64,000 bases of DNA from JAWXUE01 sp044432865. GTDB lineage: Bacteria; Bacillota_I; Bacilli_A; Acholeplasmatales; Anaeroplasmataceae. The DNA lies in contig JAWXUF010000001.1 in the NCBI GenBank assembly GCA_044432865.1, positions 1 to 64,000 of the forward strand. The letters are read 5' to 3'. A program made the position numbers and the translations under genes. Below the pieces are notes generated by a model, which had not been told where the DNA came from, ran no database searches, and saw only the letters and a list, made by a program, of their open reading frames with translations. Numbering within the stretch: position 1 is the stretch's first letter; every line of letters starts with the position of its first letter. Positions 9,640 through 17,911 of this stretch are shown in pieces.

Positions 9640-10724
9640 ATTTCATATACATTAAAAAGTGTTATTTTAATTGTTTCTTCAAGATTTTTTAGATTCCCTA
9701 ATGTAACTCCTACTAATCTAAGTTTTTCTTCTTTATAATTCATTTCAAGTAAATCTTCAACACAATTATTAATAACAGATAATTCATCTGTATAATCTAT
9801 TGTAATAGATCTGGTAATTGTTTTAAACATTACATCTCTTAATGTTATAGTAATTGTACGTGTTCTCATATTTAACATTTCTAATTGATTGACAAGTTCT
9901 TTTGTTTGTACAATCATTTGATTTAATATATCATCAAATGTATCTAATGGTTTATCAAATGTTTGAGAATGTGATATTGATTTAGATTTAGCAACAGGTG
10001 GTTCTACACTATCTGTTGAGTTTCCATTTAATTTTTCAATAAATCCATTATAAATTTCTTCACTAATTATTTTAGTTATATAGTATTTATTTTTTTCATC
10101 TACGAAATCTTTAACAGTATGAATATTTAGAAAGTGAAGTTTTTCACTAGTTTTCTTTCCTATACCATATACTTCTTCTACTTGAAAAGATGATAATACA
10201 CTCAATGCATCTCTTTTCCTTAATACTGTTATACCCATAGGTTTTTTTAAGTCGCTTGCCATTTTAGCAAGAAAAAGTGTTGGAGCAATACCAATTGAAC
10301 ATTCCAAATCTAATTCATTTTTAACTCTATTTTGAATTATTTGAGCATACTCAATTGGATGAATATTATTCCCCAATGTTTCATTAGTAACATCTAAGTA
10401 ACCTTCATCTATTGATGTTATTAATAATTTAGAAGAATACTCACTAAGAATATCGAAAAACATCTCGGAATATTTTTCATAATTTGAATATTCAGGAGAA
10501 ACAACAATCAATGTCTTCAACTTCTTATATGCATCTATTAATGGCATACCAGATTTAACTCCATATTTTCTTGCTTGATAAGACGCAGTTGATACAACAC
10601 CTTTCAATGAATTTTCTCTACCTATTGCAAAAGGCTTACCTTTTAATGAAGGGTTTAATTTAACTGCAACTGCACAAAAAAATTGATTTAAATCAATATG
10701 AAAGATTACTTTAACTTTTTTCAT
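9630..10724 (-). CDS. dinB: DNA polymerase IV (Y family)
   Basis: Error-prone translesion polymerase, 364 residues. The palm motif HIDLNQFF carries the first catalytic aspartate, SIDEGYLDV the second acidic pair, and the helix-hairpin-helix region (VEEVYGIGKKTSEKL) is near residues 182-196; the little-finger domain follows. The extreme C terminus holds no clear beta-clamp motif by eye. AAAGGG precedes the ATG. Confidence 0.93.
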   Translation of the reverse strand: MKKVKVIFHIDLNQFFCAVAVKLNPSLKGKPFAIGRENSLKGVVSTASYQARKYGVKSGMPLIDAYKKLKTLIVVSPEYSNYEKYSEMFFDILSEYSSKLLITSIDEGYLDVTNETLGNNIHPIEYAQIIQNRVKNELDLECSIGIAPTLFLAKMASDLKKPMGITVLRKRDALSVLSSFQVEEVYGIGKKTSEKLHFLNIHTVKDFVDEKNKYYITKIISEEIYNGFIEKLNGNSTDSVEPPVAKSKSISHSQTFDKPLDTFDDILNQMIVQTKELVNQLEMLNMRTRTITITLRDVMFKTITRSITIDYTDELSVINNCVEDLLEMNYKEEKLRLVGVTLGNLKNLEETIKITLFNVYEIYK

Positions 10725-10808
10725 AAAAAAACCCTTTCTTTTTTTAAGTTTTTATATTATAATATTATTACTTATTTAAGAAATATTATAACATAAAAGG
10801 TGATTATT

Positions 10809-10955
10809 ATGAAGAATACAAATAAAAAAGAAGTAAAAAAAATTAAAAGTCCAACAGAAATGTTAATAACTAAAATTTTAATTTGGGTATTATTAGGTGC
10901 TATGGTTATCATTCCTGTAGTAAGTTTAGTAATATTACTTAGATCAGCATTTTAA
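10809..10955 (+). CDS. Small single-pass membrane protein, 48 residues
   Basis: A short gene encoding a Lys-rich N-terminal segment (residues 1-15) and one hydrophobic helix (about residues 19-44). AAAGGTGAT precedes the ATG at good spacing and a strong terminator follows 8 bases after the stop, so it is probably a real, separately transcribed gene. The layout resembles DUF4044-type small proteins of Firmicutes, but the match is by eye and the function is unknown. Positive residues before the helix predict a cytoplasmic N terminus. Confidence 0.7.
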   Translation: MKNTNKKEVKKIKSPTEMLITKILIWVLLGAMVIIPVVSLVILLRSAF

Positions 10956-10962
10956 TAAATGA

Positions 10963-10991
10963 AAAACCCCTTCAATTAATGAAGGGGTTTT
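10963..10991. terminator. Bidirectional terminator
   Basis: An 11-bp stem including CCCC/GGGG (10963-10973 with 10981-10991, 7-base loop) with T runs on both strands, between the 48-residue gene and the convergent ferritin-like gene. Confidence 0.92.
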
Positions 10992-10997
10992 ATTTTT

Positions 10998-11612
10998 TTA
11001 GATTAATTTTTCAATTCTTTTTTTACATCCACCACATGCAGTTCCTGCTTTAGTAGCTTTCATAACTTTTTCTAAAGTATCTGCTCCATTAGCAATTGCT
11101 TCTTTAACAGTAGATTCTTTAATATTGTAGCAATGACAAATTACTTTATCTTCTACTTCTTCAATAACGCTAGAAGTATTAAAATATCTTTCTAACATAC
11201 TTTCTAAAGCTTTTCCATGTCTTGCTTCATCTTTACACATTTCATGTACTGAATCATGAATAGCATCATGTCCATCTTGTTTAGCTAAAGTAGCGATATG
11301 TTTTTTACCAGCACATGCTCCATTTTCACCATTAACCATTTTTAATAAGTTAGCTTTAGTATCAGCAAATACTAATTCTCCTAACATTTCTTGGAATCTT
11401 GATGCATGTTCTGCCTCTTCCCAAGCAATATTTCTTAAAACCATTGCAACTTCTGGATAACCTTCTCTATCAGCTTGTCTAGCCATAGCTAAATACATAC
11501 CAACTTCTTGACATTCTCCATTGAAATTGTCTCTTAAACCTTTTTTAATTTCTTCCGATGCACTACTAGCGTTTCCTAGTACGTGTTCATCTGCCCATGA
11601 TAATTTTTTCAT
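10998..11612 (-). CDS. Rubrerythrin-like di-iron protein fused to a BFD [2Fe-2S] domain
   Basis: A 204-residue protein in two parts. Residues about 15-145 form a ferritin/rubrerythrin four-helix bundle with EEAEH and KDEARH di-iron ligands. Residues about 155-204 form a BFD-like domain with CHC and CGGC cysteines (ICHCYNIKE and TACGGCKKRI) expected to bind [2Fe-2S]. No rubredoxin domain is present. Similar proteins in clostridia are annotated as NADH peroxidases; here the iron-sulfur domain may replace rubredoxin as electron donor for peroxide reduction. Start M5 of the longer frame is preferred because GAGG lies 7 bases upstream; ATG at 11624 is the alternative. Confidence 0.88.
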   Translation of the reverse strand: MKKLSWADEHVLGNASSASEEIKKGLRDNFNGECQEVGMYLAMARQADREGYPEVAMVLRNIAWEEAEHASRFQEMLGELVFADTKANLLKMVNGENGACAGKKHIATLAKQDGHDAIHDSVHEMCKDEARHGKALESMLERYFNTSSVIEEVEDKVICHCYNIKESTVKEAIANGADTLEKVMKATKAGTACGGCKKRIEKLI

Positions 11613-11638
11613 TTTGTACCTCATTTCCTTTTCAAGAT

Positions 11639-11667
11639 ATTATAACATTATACGACAATAAATTCAA
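11639..11667 (-). promoter_or_regulatory. Sigma-A promoter of ferritin-like gene
   Basis: TTGAAT (11662-11667) and TATAAT (11639-11644) on the minus strand, 17-base spacing. A second TATAAT lies 8 bases upstream of this -10 as a direct repeat. I looked for a PerR box here; the repeat is direct rather than inverted and does not qualify. Confidence 0.6.
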
Positions 11668-11682
11668 TTAAATTTTAAAATA

Positions 11683-11721
11683 AAAAAAGCAAATCCAATC
11701 AAAGAATGGATTTGCTTTTTT
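11683..11721 (-). terminator. Terminator after spo0A
   Basis: A 15-bp stem (11683-11697 with 11707-11721, 9-base loop) with A/T tails on both sides. It overlaps the last codon and stop of spo0A and insulates it from the ferritin-like gene. Confidence 0.88.
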
Positions 11722-12535
11722 ATCGTGTTATTGTTGTTACATTATTGTTATTACTTGTAACTTTATGTGCTAGTCTAAGTTTGTCAGCTAGCATTGCAAT
11801 AAATTCTGAATTTGTTGGTTTTGATTTATTATAACTAATAGTATAACTGAAAATAGATGAAATTGCATCAACGTTACCTCTATTCCATGCTACTTCAATT
11901 GCATGTCTTATAGCTCTTTCAGTTCTTGATGATGTTGTTTTATATTTCTTTGCAATTACAGGATATAAAACTTTAGTTATAGAACCAAGTATTTCAATAT
12001 TATTGTATACCATAGAAATTGATTCTCTTAAATATAGATACCCTTTAATGTGAGCTGGCACTCCAATCTCATGTAAAATCGCTGTGATTTCAGTATCTAA
12101 ATCCACATATCCTGCCGATTGATTATTAAAAGAAATAACTTCTCCTTTTTTACTAACAGCAGGTCTAACAACTTCATTTATAATATTTAAAACAGTTGGT
12201 AATTCAACAGGTTTAATTACAAAGTAATCAGCTCCTAAATCAGAAACTTTACTCATTATACTTTCACTATTAAATGCTGTAAGCATAATTATTTTACTTG
12301 GTTTATTATATTTTGTTGGATTATTTTTAATCTCTTGTAATACTGATACACCATCTGTTTCTGGCATAAATACGTCTAATAGTAATAAATCTACTTTGTT
12401 TGTTTCTAAAAAAGATAATACACTTTTCCCCGATGTGAATGTTGAAATAATCTCGATATCTTTTTGAACTCCTAAGAATTCTTCTAATAGTAATGATAAT
12501 TCTTTATTATCATCTGCAATAATTATTTTTGTCAT
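11720..12535 (-). CDS. spo0A: Sporulation master regulator Spo0A
   Basis: Response regulator that, once phosphorylated, starts sporulation. Of 271 residues, 1-125 form the receiver domain: acidic pocket DD at 8-9, phosphoacceptor Asp54 in LLLLDVFMPETDG, switch Thr in MLTAF, Lys in VIKP. After a linker, about 150-271 form the Spo0A_C domain, with the recognition-helix segment SRTERAIRHAIEVAW nearly identical to Bacillus. It follows spoIVB as in Bacillus. The start is supported by GGGGATTTTAAA before ATG. A sigma-A promoter and a Spo0A box lie upstream, implying autoregulation. Confidence 0.98.
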   Translation of the reverse strand: MTKIIIADDNKELSLLLEEFLGVQKDIEIISTFTSGKSVLSFLETNKVDLLLLDVFMPETDGVSVLQEIKNNPTKYNKPSKIIMLTAFNSESIMSKVSDLGADYFVIKPVELPTVLNIINEVVRPAVSKKGEVISFNNQSAGYVDLDTEITAILHEIGVPAHIKGYLYLRESISMVYNNIEILGSITKVLYPVIAKKYKTTSSRTERAIRHAIEVAWNRGNVDAISSIFSYTISYNKSKPTNSEFIAMLADKLRLAHKVTSNNNNVTTITR

Positions 12536-12564
12536 TTTAAAATCCCCTTTTCCTTTTCAACCTT

Positions 12565-12593
12565 ATATTAATACATAGAAAATTAAATATCAA
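12565..12593 (-). promoter_or_regulatory. Sigma-A promoter of spo0A
   Basis: TTGATA (12588-12593) and TAATAT (12565-12570) on the minus strand, 17-base spacing, transcription starting about 25 bases before the spo0A ATG. A second candidate pair (TTGAAA and AATAAT, also 17 bases) lies further upstream. I could not find a convincing sigma-H promoter. Confidence 0.6.
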
Positions 12594-12680
12594 CAGCAGT
12601 TTCTACAATTGCTTATTATTTCTAATATAACATTTTATTTCAACATAATGGTTGTAAATTGGCTGTAAAGAGTTTTTTGA

Positions 12681-12689
12681 TTCGACAAA
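12681..12689 (-). promoter_or_regulatory. Spo0A box upstream of spo0A
   Basis: TTTGTCGAA on the minus strand matches the Spo0A-binding consensus completely (core TGTCGAA). It lies in the 230-base spoIVB-spo0A gap, roughly 145 bases upstream of the spo0A start, where Bacillus also has Spo0A-controlled promoters. Confidence 0.65.
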
Positions 12690-12765
12690 TTTCGCACTTT
12701 TTAATAAAACTTATAACATTTTTATAAAATAAAAAATATTTTAATTTGGCACACAATTTATTTTT

Positions 12766-13764
12766 TTATTTTATTATGTCATAGTCAAGTTCTCTCAACA
12801 TGTTCTCAGCAAAAAGTCCATATCCGTATTCAGGTGTATTAACAATTACGTGTGTTACAGCACCAATTAATTTTCCATCTTGAATAATTGGGCTTCCACT
12901 CATACCTTGAATTACACCACCAGTGTAATTTAGTAATTCTTCATCAGTTATTTTAAATTTTATACCTTTTATATCATCACTAGTATTTAATGTTACAGAG
13001 ATTATTTCTATTGAATAACTTTTAACCTCAGTACCATTTATACAAGTTAATATTTGTGCACTACCTTTCTTAACTTCTTCTTTTGCTGCAACATAGTATA
13101 AATCTAAATTTGCAATAGAATCTGTATAAGTACCATATATTCCTTTATTAGTATTTAATTCTATTTCACCAATTACACCTTCGTCTATTACTGCTTTTTT
13201 AGAACCAGGATTTCCTTTGATTGATTTATCAACACCTGTTACTTCAGCTTTATATATATATCCTGAATCAGTATTAACTTTTGTAGCAATTTGATGTCCT
13301 AATGAAGCATAGTCTAAATCTTCTTGAGTAATAAATGTCATTGTACCTACACCAAGTATGTTATCTTTTACATATATCCCAAGTGATATATTACCTTCAT
13401 AACTTATAGGAGTAATGTGTGTACTTACTAATTGTTCATCTCTTAATAATTGGATGTTACATTGTTTTTCTCCATTTACCTTCAAAGCACCTATTAGACC
13501 ATCTGCACTAATTATATTTACGTCATTTACTTTTAATATTACATCTCCAATTTCAAGGTTAGCATTCTCCCAAGGTTTTATTGTTTCTCCATTTACATTA
13601 ACACTATACATTTTAGTTATTAATACTCCAGAGTTTAAACGTAATCCGATTGTTTCACCTGAAACATAAACTTGATTTTCATTTAATATAAAATCCTTTG
13701 CAAATACACTTGTTGAAAACATAAGTGATATTATTAAAGTGAATGATAATATTATTTTTTTCAT
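12766..13764 (-). CDS. spoIVB: Stage IV sporulation protease SpoIVB
   Basis: Secreted serine peptidase (family S55) made in the forespore, which signals across the intermembrane space to trigger pro-sigma-K processing. The 332 residues show an N-terminal signal anchor (about 4-22), a PDZ domain (about 45-115) and a peptidase domain with His in SLGHQI near 157 and the nucleophile serine in GMSGSP near 288. Length is shorter than the Bacillus protein of about 425. GGAGGTG precedes the ATG. Gene order spoIVB-spo0A is conserved; no recN precedes it here. Confidence 0.95.
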   Translation of the reverse strand: MKKIILSFTLIISLMFSTSVFAKDFILNENQVYVSGETIGLRLNSGVLITKMYSVNVNGETIKPWENANLEIGDVILKVNDVNIISADGLIGALKVNGEKQCNIQLLRDEQLVSTHITPISYEGNISLGIYVKDNILGVGTMTFITQEDLDYASLGHQIATKVNTDSGYIYKAEVTGVDKSIKGNPGSKKAVIDEGVIGEIELNTNKGIYGTYTDSIANLDLYYVAAKEEVKKGSAQILTCINGTEVKSYSIEIISVTLNTSDDIKGIKFKITDEELLNYTGGVIQGMSGSPIIQDGKLIGAVTHVIVNTPEYGYGLFAENMLRELDYDIIK

Positions 13765-13879
13765 TTTTTCACCTCCAAATATAGTTTAAGAATTTATCAA
13801 TAAAATAAACTACACATTTTTTGTAAATATATTTGAATAAAAAATTATTTATAATATAATAATAATTGAGGTGAATTTT

Positions 13880-14704
13880 ATGTATAAAATTATAGCAATA
13901 GACTTAGATGGTACATTATTAAATAAAGAAAAGAAAATAAGTGATGAAAATAAAGCAGCAATTAAAGAAGCTCAAGATTTAGGAATAAAAGTTGTTATAG
14001 CAACAGGAAGACCTTTCAAGGGATTCTTTCATTTAGTTAAAGAATTAGGATTAGAAAATACAGATAATTACATTATTTGTTTCAACGGTGGATTAGTGTA
14101 TCACCTATTAACAAATACAGTAATCTATAGTTCTTCTATCACTGGTAAAGAATTAAAAAAACTTTATAAGGAATCTTTAGAATTAAATGTTAACATTCAT
14201 GCATTTAGACAGAATCAAGATTTAGTATCTCCAAAAATAAGTATTCATACTCAAAGTGAGGCTACTTTAAATAATATCGAAATTAATATACAAGATTTTA
14301 ACGAAATAAAAGAGGATGAATTATTCATTAAAGGAATGTTAATAGATCCAAAAGAAATTTTAGATGAAGCAATATCAAATTTAAACAAACAATGGTATGA
14401 AGACTTTAGCGTTGTACGTAGTACGCCTGTATACCTTGAGTTTTGTAATAAGAATGCACAAAAAGGTGTTGCATTAAAAGCATTAGCAGATCATTTAAAT
14501 ATTGATATTAAAGATACTGTAGCATTTGGTGATGCTGGAAATGATTATTCAATGATTAAAATGGCTGGATTAGGTGTTGTAATGGCAAATGGAATGGATT
14601 TCGTAAAAGAAATAGCTGATGAAATTACATTGTCTAATGAAGAAAATGGAGTTGCTTATGGTATAAGAAACTTTGTAATACAAAAAAATTGTAAAGAAAA
14701 TTAA
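13880..14704 (+). CDS. HAD superfamily phosphatase, Cof type
   Basis: A 274-residue Cof/YbiV-type haloacid dehalogenase phosphatase with motif I DLDGTLL (residues 7-13), motif II IATGRP and motif IV GDAGNDYSM. Such enzymes dephosphorylate sugar phosphates, FMN or PLP; the substrate is not predictable. The ATG at 13880 follows GAGGTG; a GTG at 13871 in the same frame is part of that ribosome-binding site. It sits where Bacillus has ahrC-recN, on the opposite strand to the surrounding cluster. Confidence 0.9.
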   Translation: MYKIIAIDLDGTLLNKEKKISDENKAAIKEAQDLGIKVVIATGRPFKGFFHLVKELGLENTDNYIICFNGGLVYHLLTNTVIYSSSITGKELKKLYKESLELNVNIHAFRQNQDLVSPKISIHTQSEATLNNIEINIQDFNEIKEDELFIKGMLIDPKEILDEAISNLNKQWYEDFSVVRSTPVYLEFCNKNAQKGVALKALADHLNIDIKDTVAFGDAGNDYSMIKMAGLGVVMANGMDFVKEIADEITLSNEENGVAYGIRNFVIQKNCKEN

Positions 14705-14720
14705 TTCTTTACAATTTTTT
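14683..14720. terminator. Bidirectional terminator
   Basis: A perfect 16-bp stem (14683-14698 with 14705-14720, 6-base loop) with A-rich and T-rich flanks; the stop codon of the HAD gene is in the loop. It separates this gene from the convergent arsC-like gene. Confidence 0.88.
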
Positions 14721-14723
14721 TAT

Positions 14724-15071
14724 TTACACTATTTTTTTATATTCTTCTTCTTTGAATCCAAGTAATACAGAATTTGTTGAAATTAACAATGGTCTTTTAA
14801 TAAGCATTCCATTAGTTGATAACAATTCATATTTTTCTTCTAAACTCATTGTTGGAAGTTTATCCTTTAAATTAAGTTCTTTATAAACTAACCCAGATGT
14901 ATTAAAAAACTTTTTAATATCTAAGCCACTCAATTCATGATATTGTTTCAACTCTTCTTTTGTTGGGATATTCGTCTTAATATCAATGACTTCAGGATTA
15001 ACATTGTTTTCGTTTAAGTATTTTAACGCTTTAACACATGTACTACATCTCATATAAGCTATAAATTTCAT
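14724..15071 (-). CDS. ArsC/Spx family thioredoxin-fold protein
   Basis: A 115-residue ArsC/Spx-family protein. The N-terminal MRCSTCVKAL carries a CxxC pair like Spx regulators; a KRPLL motif near residue 91 is typical of the family. It could be an Spx-type RNA-polymerase-binding redox regulator or an arsenate-reductase-like enzyme; the sequence does not decide. It lies downstream of tlyA with a gap of about 50 bases. Confidence 0.8.
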   Translation of the reverse strand: MKFIAYMRCSTCVKALKYLNENNVNPEVIDIKTNIPTKEELKQYHELSGLDIKKFFNTSGLVYKELNLKDKLPTMSLEEKYELLSTNGMLIKRPLLISTNSVLLGFKEEEYKKIV

Positions 15072-15124
15072 TTATAATCACCTCACTAATTATTATACTA
15101 TATTAATATATTATTGCGAGGGAT

Positions 15125-15877
15125 TTACTTAGAAACTATTTCATTTATATTGTATGATTTATAGTTATTACTTTTTCCTACTAAAATCAAGTATTCTTTG
15201 TTACCCATCTTACCTGTAATAGGAGATTCAATTAAATTAAGTACATTTAAATTTAATTCTTTAATTGAATTTATTGTTTCATTTATAACTTTTAAATGAA
15301 TTTTTTTATCTTTTACTACACCATTTTTAATTTTAACTTTTCCTAATTCATACTGTGGTTTTATTAAAGCAATTAAATAATTCTCTTCATTCAAAAATTT
15401 CAGTAAATTTGGAATTATAGATTTAATTGACACAAAAGAAACATCCATTACTAAATAGTCGAACTCTTCTGTTGTATCATAATCTAAAATATTCAAATTT
15501 TCATGTGATTCTACTTTAGGATTACTTTTTATTTTTTCATGAAGTTGATTACTTCCTACATCAACAGCTACTACTTTTTTAGCACCATTTTGAAGCGCAA
15601 CATCAGTAAACCCACCAGTAGAAGCTCCTATATCTAGTACTATTTTATTATTAAAATCTAATTCGAAACTTTTTATTGCATGATCAAGTTTAAAACCACC
15701 TCTACTTACAAATGGATTTACTTCTTGAACAACTTTAACTATTTGATCAATTACATCAGTACTTGGTTTAAGTACCACTTTATCATTTACAGTTACTCCA
15801 CCTGATTTTATTGCAAACGTAGCTTTTTCTCTTGAATCAAATAAATTATTACTAACTAAGTATACATCTAATCGCAT
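15125..15877 (-). CDS. tlyA: TlyA-type rRNA 2'-O-methyltransferase
   Basis: A 250-residue protein with an N-terminal S4 RNA-binding domain (about 1-60) and an FtsJ-like methyltransferase domain (about 60-245); SAM loop LDIGASTGGFTDVAL. TlyA methylates ribose in 16S and 23S rRNA; the Bacillus homologue YqxC lies next to dxs as here. Its ATG overlaps the last 10 bases of dxs. The next Bacillus gene, ahrC, is absent. Confidence 0.92.
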   Translation of the reverse strand: MRLDVYLVSNNLFDSREKATFAIKSGGVTVNDKVVLKPSTDVIDQIVKVVQEVNPFVSRGGFKLDHAIKSFELDFNNKIVLDIGASTGGFTDVALQNGAKKVVAVDVGSNQLHEKIKSNPKVESHENLNILDYDTTEEFDYLVMDVSFVSIKSIIPNLLKFLNEENYLIALIKPQYELGKVKIKNGVVKDKKIHLKVINETINSIKELNLNVLNLIESPITGKMGNKEYLILVGKSNNYKSYNINEIVSK

Positions 15878-17685
15878 AATATTTTAATTTCCTTTAATAT
15901 ATGTTTATCAGATAAATTATATTTATCTAGTACACTTTCTATATCACCATGCACTAAAAAATCATCAACATTAAAACACATATGTTTAATGTTAATTTGA
16001 TAATTCAACTGATTTAATTCATAAATAATATTACTTCCTAAACTATTGTTTCTAACAACTTGTTCGTATATTAATATATTATCATACTTATTCATTTCTC
16101 TTATCATTTTTAAATCAAGAGGTTTAATAAATAACGCATTAATTATATCAACATTAAAATTGTTTTCTTTTACAATTTTATTAATTCTTTCTAAATCATA
16201 TCCATAAGAAATAACTGCTGTTTTTGAATTGTTATTTAATAAATAATACCATGATGTATCAGTGATATCTTTTGAATTACCTTCTGAGCAAAATGCTTTT
16301 GGATATCTAATAACCATTGGATTACTTTGAATGAAATAATATTTCATCAAACCATACATTTCAGACTTATTCATTGGCATAGCAATTTTGAAGTTAGGCA
16401 TTGAATTAAACATTGAAACATCATACACACCTTGATGCGTCGATCCGTCCGCTCCAACAATACCTGCTCTATCTAAACATACTAAAACTTTTAAATTTTG
16501 TCTTGCAACATCATTTAAAAAATAATCATAAGCTCTTTGTGCAAATGTTGAATACATACTAACAACTACATCTTTTCCTTCTAACGCAAGTCCTGTAGAC
16601 ATTGATACAGCAAGTTCTTCAGCAATCCCGACATCTATTATATCATTAGGATAAATATCTTGAAATAAATCAAGTTTAGTACCACTAATCATTGCTGGGT
16701 TAATAACTTTAAATTCATAATATTTTCTAATTTCAATTAATGATAATGCGAATGCTTCACTAAATGAATTATCAATCTTAGTTTTATCAACACCTAAGAC
16801 AGGATCAAATGAAGGTACTCCATGGAAGTCTCCATTTTCATCATCTTCGGCTAAAGTATACCCTTTTCCTTTTTCAGTAATCAAATGAATCAGTACAGGT
16901 TTCTTAATTTTTTTCGCCCTTTGCATAGCGGCTATAACATCTTTAATATTGTTCCCATTATATGGACCAAAATAATCATATCCCATATCTTCAAATATAT
17001 TATCTGCTTGTAAAAACCCTTTAATACCGCGCTTTATTTTATGTAAGAACGTTATTAAGAATGATGGTAAAATAAATCTAAAGAATGTTTTTATCCCTCT
17101 CCAAAATTTAGTGCCTCTTATTTTACTTAGGTTTTTATTTAATGCTCCGACACTTTTTCCTATACCCATTTTGTTATCATTTAAAATAACAATTGGATTA
17201 GTATTTGTTTCGTGTGTTATATTTAATGCTTCTAAAGCAACACCATTTGCTATCGCAGAATCACCAATAATAGAAACTACACTTCTATCACTTTCTTCTG
17301 CATAAAGCATACCTAACCCTGTTGCAATACTTGTTGAAGAATGTCCTGATTCAAAACAATCATGAATACTCTCATCTCTTTTAATATAACCACTTAATCC
17401 ATCAAATTTTCTTAATGAATTAAACTCACTAGCTCTACCAGTTAGTATTTTGTGTACATATGATTGATGACCAACATCAAATAACAATTTATCATTTGGA
17501 CTATCGAATACATAATGAAGAGCAATTGTAATTTCAACTACTCCTAAATTACTTGCTAAATGACCTCCTGTTTTACTTACATTATCAATTAAAAAATTTC
17601 TTATATCATTTGATAAAATCTTTAATTCTTTTATTGATAATTCTTTAACAAAACTAGGGTCTGTAATTTTGTTTAAATCAAACAT
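15868..17685 (-). CDS. dxs: 1-deoxy-D-xylulose-5-phosphate synthase
   Basis: Thiamine-diphosphate enzyme that joins pyruvate and glyceraldehyde-3-phosphate in the first MEP-pathway step. The 605 residues include GHSSTSIATGLG, the TPP motif IIGDSAIANG through LNDNKMGIG, and GADGSTHQGVYD. It is slightly shorter than Bacillus Dxs (633). AGGTGA precedes the ATG. It lies 10 bases after xseB; ispA, normally between them, is missing, so farnesyl-diphosphate synthase must be elsewhere. Confidence 0.96.
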   Translation of the reverse strand: MFDLNKITDPSFVKELSIKELKILSNDIRNFLIDNVSKTGGHLASNLGVVEITIALHYVFDSPNDKLLFDVGHQSYVHKILTGRASEFNSLRKFDGLSGYIKRDESIHDCFESGHSSTSIATGLGMLYAEESDRSVVSIIGDSAIANGVALEALNITHETNTNPIVILNDNKMGIGKSVGALNKNLSKIRGTKFWRGIKTFFRFILPSFLITFLHKIKRGIKGFLQADNIFEDMGYDYFGPYNGNNIKDVIAAMQRAKKIKKPVLIHLITEKGKGYTLAEDDENGDFHGVPSFDPVLGVDKTKIDNSFSEAFALSLIEIRKYYEFKVINPAMISGTKLDLFQDIYPNDIIDVGIAEELAVSMSTGLALEGKDVVVSMYSTFAQRAYDYFLNDVARQNLKVLVCLDRAGIVGADGSTHQGVYDVSMFNSMPNFKIAMPMNKSEMYGLMKYYFIQSNPMVIRYPKAFCSEGNSKDITDTSWYYLLNNNSKTAVISYGYDLERINKIVKENNFNVDIINALFIKPLDLKMIREMNKYDNILIYEQVVRNNSLGSNIIYELNQLNYQINIKHMCFNVDDFLVHGDIESVLDKYNLSDKHILKEIKILCD

Positions 17686-17695
17686 TTTGTTTCAC

Positions 17696-17911
17696 CTATT
17701 CCTGATTAAAATCTTCTACTTTTCCATCTTCTACTTTTTTAACAATTAAATCTTCTGTTTGCTTAAAGATTTCATGGCATTCTTTTGATAAATCTAAACC
17801 TCTTTTATACGCTTCAATTGCATCTTCTAATGAAACATCTCTTGATTCTAATTTATTTACAACTAATTCTAATTCTTTTAAATTTTCTTCAAAGCTTAAT
17901 TTTTTACTCAT
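17696..17911 (-). CDS. xseB: Exodeoxyribonuclease VII small subunit
   Basis: A 71-residue helical protein with the family pattern SFEENLKELELVVNKLE near the N terminus and a central SLEDAIEAYKRGL segment. It assembles with XseA into the single-strand-specific exonuclease. Its start overlaps the last 8 bases of xseA. Confidence 0.95.
   Translation of the reverse strand: MSKKLSFEENLKELELVVNKLESRDVSLEDAIEAYKRGLDLSKECHEIFKQTEDLIVKKVEDGKVEDFNQE

Noticed and set aside
11628..11660. Possible PerR box upstream of the ferritin-like gene
   Set aside because: The TATAAT-gt-TATAAT motif is a direct repeat, not the inverted TTATAAT-n-ATTATAA.
13765..13879. Sigma-G promoter for spoIVB
   Set aside because: No TGMATA/CATNMTA pair with 17-18 base spacing could be found by eye.
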